A stretch of DNA of 64,000 nt from contig NZ_VFMY01000002.1 in NCBI RefSeq assembly GCF_006715305.1, forward strand, positions 248,001 to 312,000, written 5' to 3'. This DNA is from Arthrobacter sp. SLBN-100. Its GTDB lineage: Bacteria; Actinomycetota; Actinomycetes; Actinomycetales; Micrococcaceae. This document shows, piece by piece, positions 61,985 to 64,000 of this stretch. Positions within the stretch are counted from its first letter, which is position 1; each line of letters starts with the position of its first letter. A model generated the notes under the pieces. That model did not search any database. It saw only the letters and a program-made list of their open reading frames with translations, and was not told the DNA's origin. Made by a program: the position numbers and the translations under genes.

Positions 61985-62750
61985 CGGGCGGTCGCGGCAC
62001 TCAGGGAATGTCCCGGAAGAGCATCACGGCCGTGCTGGAAGCTGCCGACGCGGCCGGTGTGGCGTGGGGTGATATCGCCGACAGCACGGACCGCGAGGCT
62101 GAAGCTGTTGCATGGCGAGTACGCCGATTCATGTGCCGCTGCCGGGGAGCCGATGATGGTTATGACCGGTTCTGCAGGAGGCGGCGCTGCCCCGGACGTG
62201 TCCGAGCGCGCAAGGATTAGGCCAGCGTGGAAAACACGGTCGCCCACGTGGCTACCTGGATCATTGCCGGGCTTCGCCAACGTGAATTCACCTCGTTGCC
62301 GGAGCTCCGGGCCGCCAACATCGAGCGGGTGGCGGCGTATAATATGGAGCCGTTCCAGAAGCGTGCCGGGGTCCAGGGCCAGCGTGGTCGCGGCCCAGGA
62401 GCAGCTGTTGCTGACGGGGTTTGCCGGTGGCGGCCTACGGGATCAGCAAGTGGCATACGGGCGCCGAGTGGGCCGGAACGGGCACCTGGTCTGGGAGAGG
62501 AACTACTAGTGGGTGCCCTTTGCCAATGTCGGCACCACCGTGGATCTGCGGATCACCGATCGGGAGATGCAGGCCTACCGGGGCACCGAAAGGATCACCA
62601 GCCACCTGCTGCTGCTCGAAGGCGCGGCCAACGAGTACCGCACCAACGACGCCGACCTGCCTGCCGGCGGGAATGCCGGCAATGGGACCCGACTTCGACG
62701 GCCACGGACATCGGGAAGCGGCCGGGCTTTAGGAATTCGATTGCGTCTAC
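61985..62750 (+). pseudogene. IS21-family transposase IstA, frameshifted remnant
   Basis: Plus-strand frames carry IstA text: MSRKSITAVLEAADAAGVAW, then HVATWIIAGLRQREFTSLPE and NIERVAAYNMEPFQKRAG, the segment VAAQEQLLLT, YGRRVGRNGHLVWERNY, PFANVGTTVDLRITDREMQA and TSHLLLLEGAANEYRTNDAD. At least three frameshifts and deletion of the DDE catalytic part. No IstB homologue was found. Confidence 0.8.
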
Positions 62751-62774
62751 ACGAAACCGGACGCCATCGTGGCT

Positions 62775-64000
62775 CTATTGATCTGCCAACCAGTCGGCGA
62801 TGACGAGGGCGGCTTCGAGTCGGATCACTGAACCTTCAGGTTCGACGTTGGCAAGCCGGAAGGCTTGTTGAACTCGGTACGTCACGGTATTGCGCGAGAT
62901 GTGCTGTTCTTTGGCCACCTGGATGACACTTCTTTGATGCTTGAGGTAGCTACGCAGTGTGTCGCGCAGGACTGATGTCCGCTGGTCCTCTGCCGCCAAT
63001 TCGCCCAGATGCAGCTGAGCGAAGGCGCGGGCGCGATCGATGTCCGACATCAGCAAGATCGCCAAATCGACATCTGCGTGTGTCGTAATTACTTGCTTAG
63101 GCGCCGGTCCGTTTCGCAATAGTTCTTCGACTGCTCGCGCTTGGCGGTGGCTTACTCGAAAGCCTTCGCGTCCCTCGCTCACTCTGCCCACCGCTATGTA
63201 ATGCCCCGCTGCAATCTTGGGTGTCGCGGCATTGGTGGTTTTGCTCGGCAACGCTTTCCAACCCCAAGCGGCGTAAGCTCCAGTGGGGACGATCAACGTA
63301 TCACCAGTCGCGCCGATCTCGGCAAAGTAGTCTTCGATCACCAAACGCAACGAATGCGAGCCCCACTCGGTGGGATTCTCCACCCAAGCGATCACCGCCA
63401 GATGCGCGGGAGCATCAATGCGGTATCCCAACCTGTGCCCGAGTTTCTCATCTATTCTGTCTGTGCCAGAGCAGACTTCACTGATCAGATCCACTCGGGC
63501 GGCGGACTCGGCTGTCACCTTGTCGTCTCGCTCCTGCATGTACTGTGCCGAGGCCATGCCCATGAACTGATCGATCTGCTGGAACAGCACCAGGGAAATC
63601 CGCTTGACTTCTTGGCGGTCATCGGGCTCGACCAATTCGTCGGCAGCATCGAGGATAAGTGCCGCCATGCGCGCGTACCCGATACGAATACCGTGCAACA
63701 GGTCGTCGTACGTAATGCTTCGTCGGGCAAAGTCGCGTGCGACCTCTGTGATCGTATTGCCCACCAGATCGATGGTCGGCTCGCTGCCCGAGACCAACAG
63801 CAATGTGCGCAGCACGCTGGACGTGGTCGCGCGCCGGAGCGTATAGAAGTGTGCCCCTTCCCCATGCGCGGGAAGTACTCTTGTGACCTCAAGTGCTACA
63901 TCGTGACCCGCCTCCACCGCCCAGGACAACGGGCCTTCGCCCAAGGCATGACGGACGCGGTCACCATCGCTCCCCACCCACTCAAGCTCGGGTCCGTGGT
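62775..64000 (-). CDS. PucR/CdaR-type transcriptional regulator (5' partial)
   Basis: At least 400 residues. The minus frame remains open past GTG 63977 to the window edge (HGPELEW before it), so the start probably lies outside. The C-terminal PucR helix-turn-helix is clear: LRSYLKHQRSVIQVAKEQHI then SRNTVTYRVQQAFRLANVEP. A GGDEF-like/middle domain (HLAVIAWVENPTEWGSHSLR) and an N-terminal helical sensor precede it. PucR proteins usually activate catabolic genes, and this one is upstream of and codirectional with the SDR-dioxygenase operon, a likely target. Confidence 0.85.
   Translation of the reverse strand, partial: HGPELEWVGSDGDRVRHALGEGPLSWAVEAGHDVALEVTRVLPAHGEGAHFYTLRRATTSSVLRTLLLVSGSEPTIDLVGNTITEVARDFARRSITYDDLLHGIRIGYARMAALILDAADELVEPDDRQEVKRISLVLFQQIDQFMGMASAQYMQERDDKVTAESAARVDLISEVCSGTDRIDEKLGHRLGYRIDAPAHLAVIAWVENPTEWGSHSLRLVIEDYFAEIGATGDTLIVPTGAYAAWGWKALPSKTTNAATPKIAAGHYIAVGRVSEGREGFRVSHRQARAVEELLRNGPAPKQVITTHADVDLAILLMSDIDRARAFAQLHLGELAAEDQRTSVLRDTLRSYLKHQRSVIQVAKEQHISRNTVTYRVQQAFRLANVEPEGSVIRLEAALVIADWLADQ

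Noticed and set aside
1..64000. tRNA, rRNA or tmRNA genes and CRISPR arrays
   Set aside because: No cloverleaf-type arms, T-loop GGTTCGAATCC-like segments or regularly spaced repeats were found on reading through both strands; a tRNA and CRISPR search program would be needed to exclude them fully.

Overview
The window looks like an accessory replicon (catabolic plasmid or large genomic island) of a high-GC actinobacterium, most likely a member of the Micrococcaceae such as Arthrobacter, Paenarthrobacter or Pseudarthrobacter. This is inferred from protein style and gene families (mycofactocin genes, DUF4193, PRiA4_ORF3 proteins, cold-shock protein, MarR/GntR regulators), from the strong mosaicism, and from the many decayed transposon and partition remnants. 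No rRNA, tRNA, replication initiator or CRISPR array was seen.

Layout. 1-2.6 kb: the 3' part of a branched-chain amino-acid-type ABC transporter in which two permeases and the ATPase are fused. 2.7-9.2 kb: a scrapyard with a decayed succinate-semialdehyde dehydrogenase, a frameshifted IS110-family transposase, one dead and one intact serine resolvase, a lipoprotein and a DUF4238 protein. 9.2-15.8 kb: plasmid housekeeping-like genes (DUF1508, PRiA4_ORF3, cold shock, DUF4193, a ParB-like protein with a perfect palindrome at its start) and pieces of ParA. 16-21.3 kb: a mycofactocin-linked module (SDR with a stop at codon 2, VOC protein, fragments of a SnoaL-like protein and an FAD dehydrogenase, N-terminally truncated MftF, intact MftG). 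21.3-24.5 kb: remnants of IS256, acetyl-CoA synthetase, a resolvase and panB. 24.9-30.1 kb: a GntR regulator with prpD-prpB-prpC (methylcitrate cycle), then panD. 30.5-31.2 kb: decayed pntB. 31.7-42.7 kb: two consecutive transcription units, etfB-etfA-cytochrome b and acyl-CoA dehydrogenase-hydrolase-mmsB-enoyl-CoA hydratase-ALDH-CoA transferase-hydratase, closed by a convergent MarR gene. 43-47.7 kb: two more MarR genes, an LLM flavin monooxygenase, and gene debris. 47.8-61.5 kb: a minus-strand catabolic region with an FAD dehydrogenase and a long operon of SDR, [2Fe-2S] ferredoxin, two extradiol-type VOC dioxygenases, 2-oxoacid dehydrogenase E1a/E1b/E2/E3 and a serine hydrolase. 61.9-64 kb: an IS21 IstA remnant and a PucR-type regulator running off the window.

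How the genes fit together. The 31.7-42 kb block encodes most of the conversion of isobutyryl-CoA (from valine, isobutyrate or an isopropyl-bearing compound) through methacrylyl-CoA, 3-hydroxyisobutyryl-CoA and 3-hydroxyisobutyrate to methylmalonate semialdehyde. The prp operon would then consume the resulting propionyl-CoA. EtfAB and a b-type cytochrome probably carry acyl-CoA dehydrogenase electrons to the membrane. The MarR protein at 42.1-42.7 kb probably controls both units, because nearly the same palindrome occurs upstream of etfB, upstream of the acyl-CoA dehydrogenase and upstream of the marR gene itself. The 52.7-61.5 kb operon looks like a ring- or side-chain-cleaving pathway whose 2-oxoacid product is activated to an acyl-CoA; its substrate cannot be read from the sequence.
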